Positions 4,988 through 5,645 of a stretch of DNA of 5,645 nt are shown here, piece by piece. The notes beneath the pieces are model-generated. The model had not been told where the DNA came from. It searched no databases and saw only the letters and a program-made list of their open reading frames with translations. A program made the position numbers and the translations under genes. The stretch covers positions 1-5,645 of the forward strand of contig CAAGRW010000027.1 in assembly GCA_900772775.1 (NCBI GenBank), written 5' to 3'. Numbering within the stretch: the first letter of the stretch is position 1; the number at the start of each line of letters is the position of its first letter. The DNA is from Candidatus Rifleibacteriota bacterium (GTDB taxonomy: Bacteria; Vulcanimicrobiota; Xenobia; Xenobiales; Xenobiaceae).

Positions 4988-5645
4988 CTACTTAAAGCCT
5001 TGGCTGCGCAGCCAAGGCTCAAAGTTGTCGGCCCAAGCTTTGTGTATTGTTGGCCCAGGGTGGTTGCTGACTTGTCCCTTCACTCGATTGGCAGCTTTTT
5101 GCGAATCGGGCGGATCCAATAAACAACATTCGTAAGGTTTGCCTAAAGTTTCACAACCTACAGCAAACAAGTTAGCATTGTTCTCTATAATAGCTACAGT
5201 AAAGCGACTACCCCGAGCACGGCACATTGCATACATTTCGTCAACCAGCATTTGCTGGATTTTTACCAGTCTGGAAACTTCCGGAATTTCAATAACTTCA
5301 CGCCCCAACACCTGATCACGAATAATCTTATTAAATTTATATTCCCAACTATCTACATCTTCTAAACTGTGAGGGCGAACAGCTTGTGATGCATATGCAT
5401 TAAAAAAGTAAGCATCCCACACCCTCTTAAAAAAATTGACGCTCAAAAAAGTTCGTTCTCCCGGCCAAGAGAAAGAATTACTGGTATGTTCTCGGAGTCC
5501 GCTGTCCGTCAATTCTACATAAGGCTGTATTTTATATACTCCGTTATTTGACAAATTTCCCCAAATACGCCTATCGACGTTGCGTGTTAGATGCAACGGT
5601 ATCATATCATATACAACTAAATCATAATGTTTTTGGCGTAAAACC
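4988..5645 (-). CDS. SGNH/GDSL-hydrolase-like protein, C-terminal part
   Basis: The reading frame is open to the right window edge. Upstream of the first visible Met the frame continues as VLRQKHYDLVVYD, which looks like a core beta-strand, so the true start lies outside and 218 residues are visible. The YDLVVYDMIPLHLTRN stretch, the later RFTVAII strand and the C-terminal NHPGPTIHKAWADNFEPWL resemble the central and last conserved blocks of SGNH-type esterases or acyltransferases. There, a His near the end completes the active site. The Asp usually three residues before that His is not obvious (Val-Ser-Asn-His here). The nucleophile block is beyond the window. There is no transmembrane segment in the visible part. 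The assignment rests on pattern resemblance only, so a hypothetical protein of another fold remains possible. The gene converges with the aldo/keto reductase gene, with 23 bases between the stops. Confidence 0.55.
   Translation of the reverse strand, partial: VLRQKHYDLVVYDMIPLHLTRNVDRRIWGNLSNNGVYKIQPYVELTDSGLREHTSNSFSWPGERTFLSVNFFKRVWDAYFFNAYASQAVRPHSLEDVDSWEYKFNKIIRDQVLGREVIEIPEVSRLVKIQQMLVDEMYAMCRARGSRFTVAIIENNANLFAVGCETLGKPYECCLLDPPDSQKAANRVKGQVSNHPGPTIHKAWADNFEPWLRSQGFK
4996..5019. repeat. Perfect 24-bp palindrome in the 3' end of the SGNH-like gene
   Basis: AGCCTTGGCTGC (4996-5007) is followed directly by its reverse complement (5008-5019). As RNA this gives a 10-bp GC-rich stem with a GCGC loop. 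On the minus strand it encodes residues just before the stop and is followed by UUUAAG and, further on, UUUUU. On the plus strand it lies about 30 bases after the reductase stop without a U-tract. It may act as a transcript-end structure for the convergent pair. Confidence 0.65.

Overview
The window is ordinary bacterial chromosome with a roughly balanced base composition and sigma70-type signals. The lineage cannot be named safely from these genes. The tig-clpP-clpX order, good Shine-Dalgarno sites and the tRNA architecture are all bacterial. No phage, plasmid, insertion-sequence or CRISPR features are visible.

Left part (1-2769, minus strand): a protein quality-control block read right to left as tig (trigger factor), clpP (protease subunit) and clpX (unfoldase, cut by the left window edge). 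Trigger factor receives nascent chains at the ribosome. ClpX recognises and unfolds substrates and feeds them into the ClpP chamber. The 159-base tig-clpP gap is unusually structured: an AT-stem hairpin with a six-G loop, then a long-range 9-bp inverted repeat overlapping a candidate clpP promoter.

Middle part (2909-3427, minus strand): a stable-RNA operon with a perfect -35 box and 17-bp spacing, then tRNA-Lys(CUU), tRNA-Leu(UAG), two identical tRNA-Gly(GCC) genes and an intrinsic terminator. The terminator separates it from tig. The upstream Gly copy is bracketed by matching inverted repeats that would pair its leader with its trailer.

Right part (3428-5645): a non-coding divergent region, then a plus-strand pair, a PPC/DUF296-domain protein and an aldo/keto reductase, 28 bases apart and probably co-transcribed. 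A convergent minus-strand gene, cut by the right edge, resembles the C-terminal part of an SGNH/GDSL-hydrolase-like protein. Its last codons form a perfect 24-bp palindrome.

I do not see an undescribed multi-gene system here. The items most worth a second look are the structured tig-clpP spacer, the leader/trailer repeats around one tRNA-Gly, and the palindrome inside the end of a coding region.
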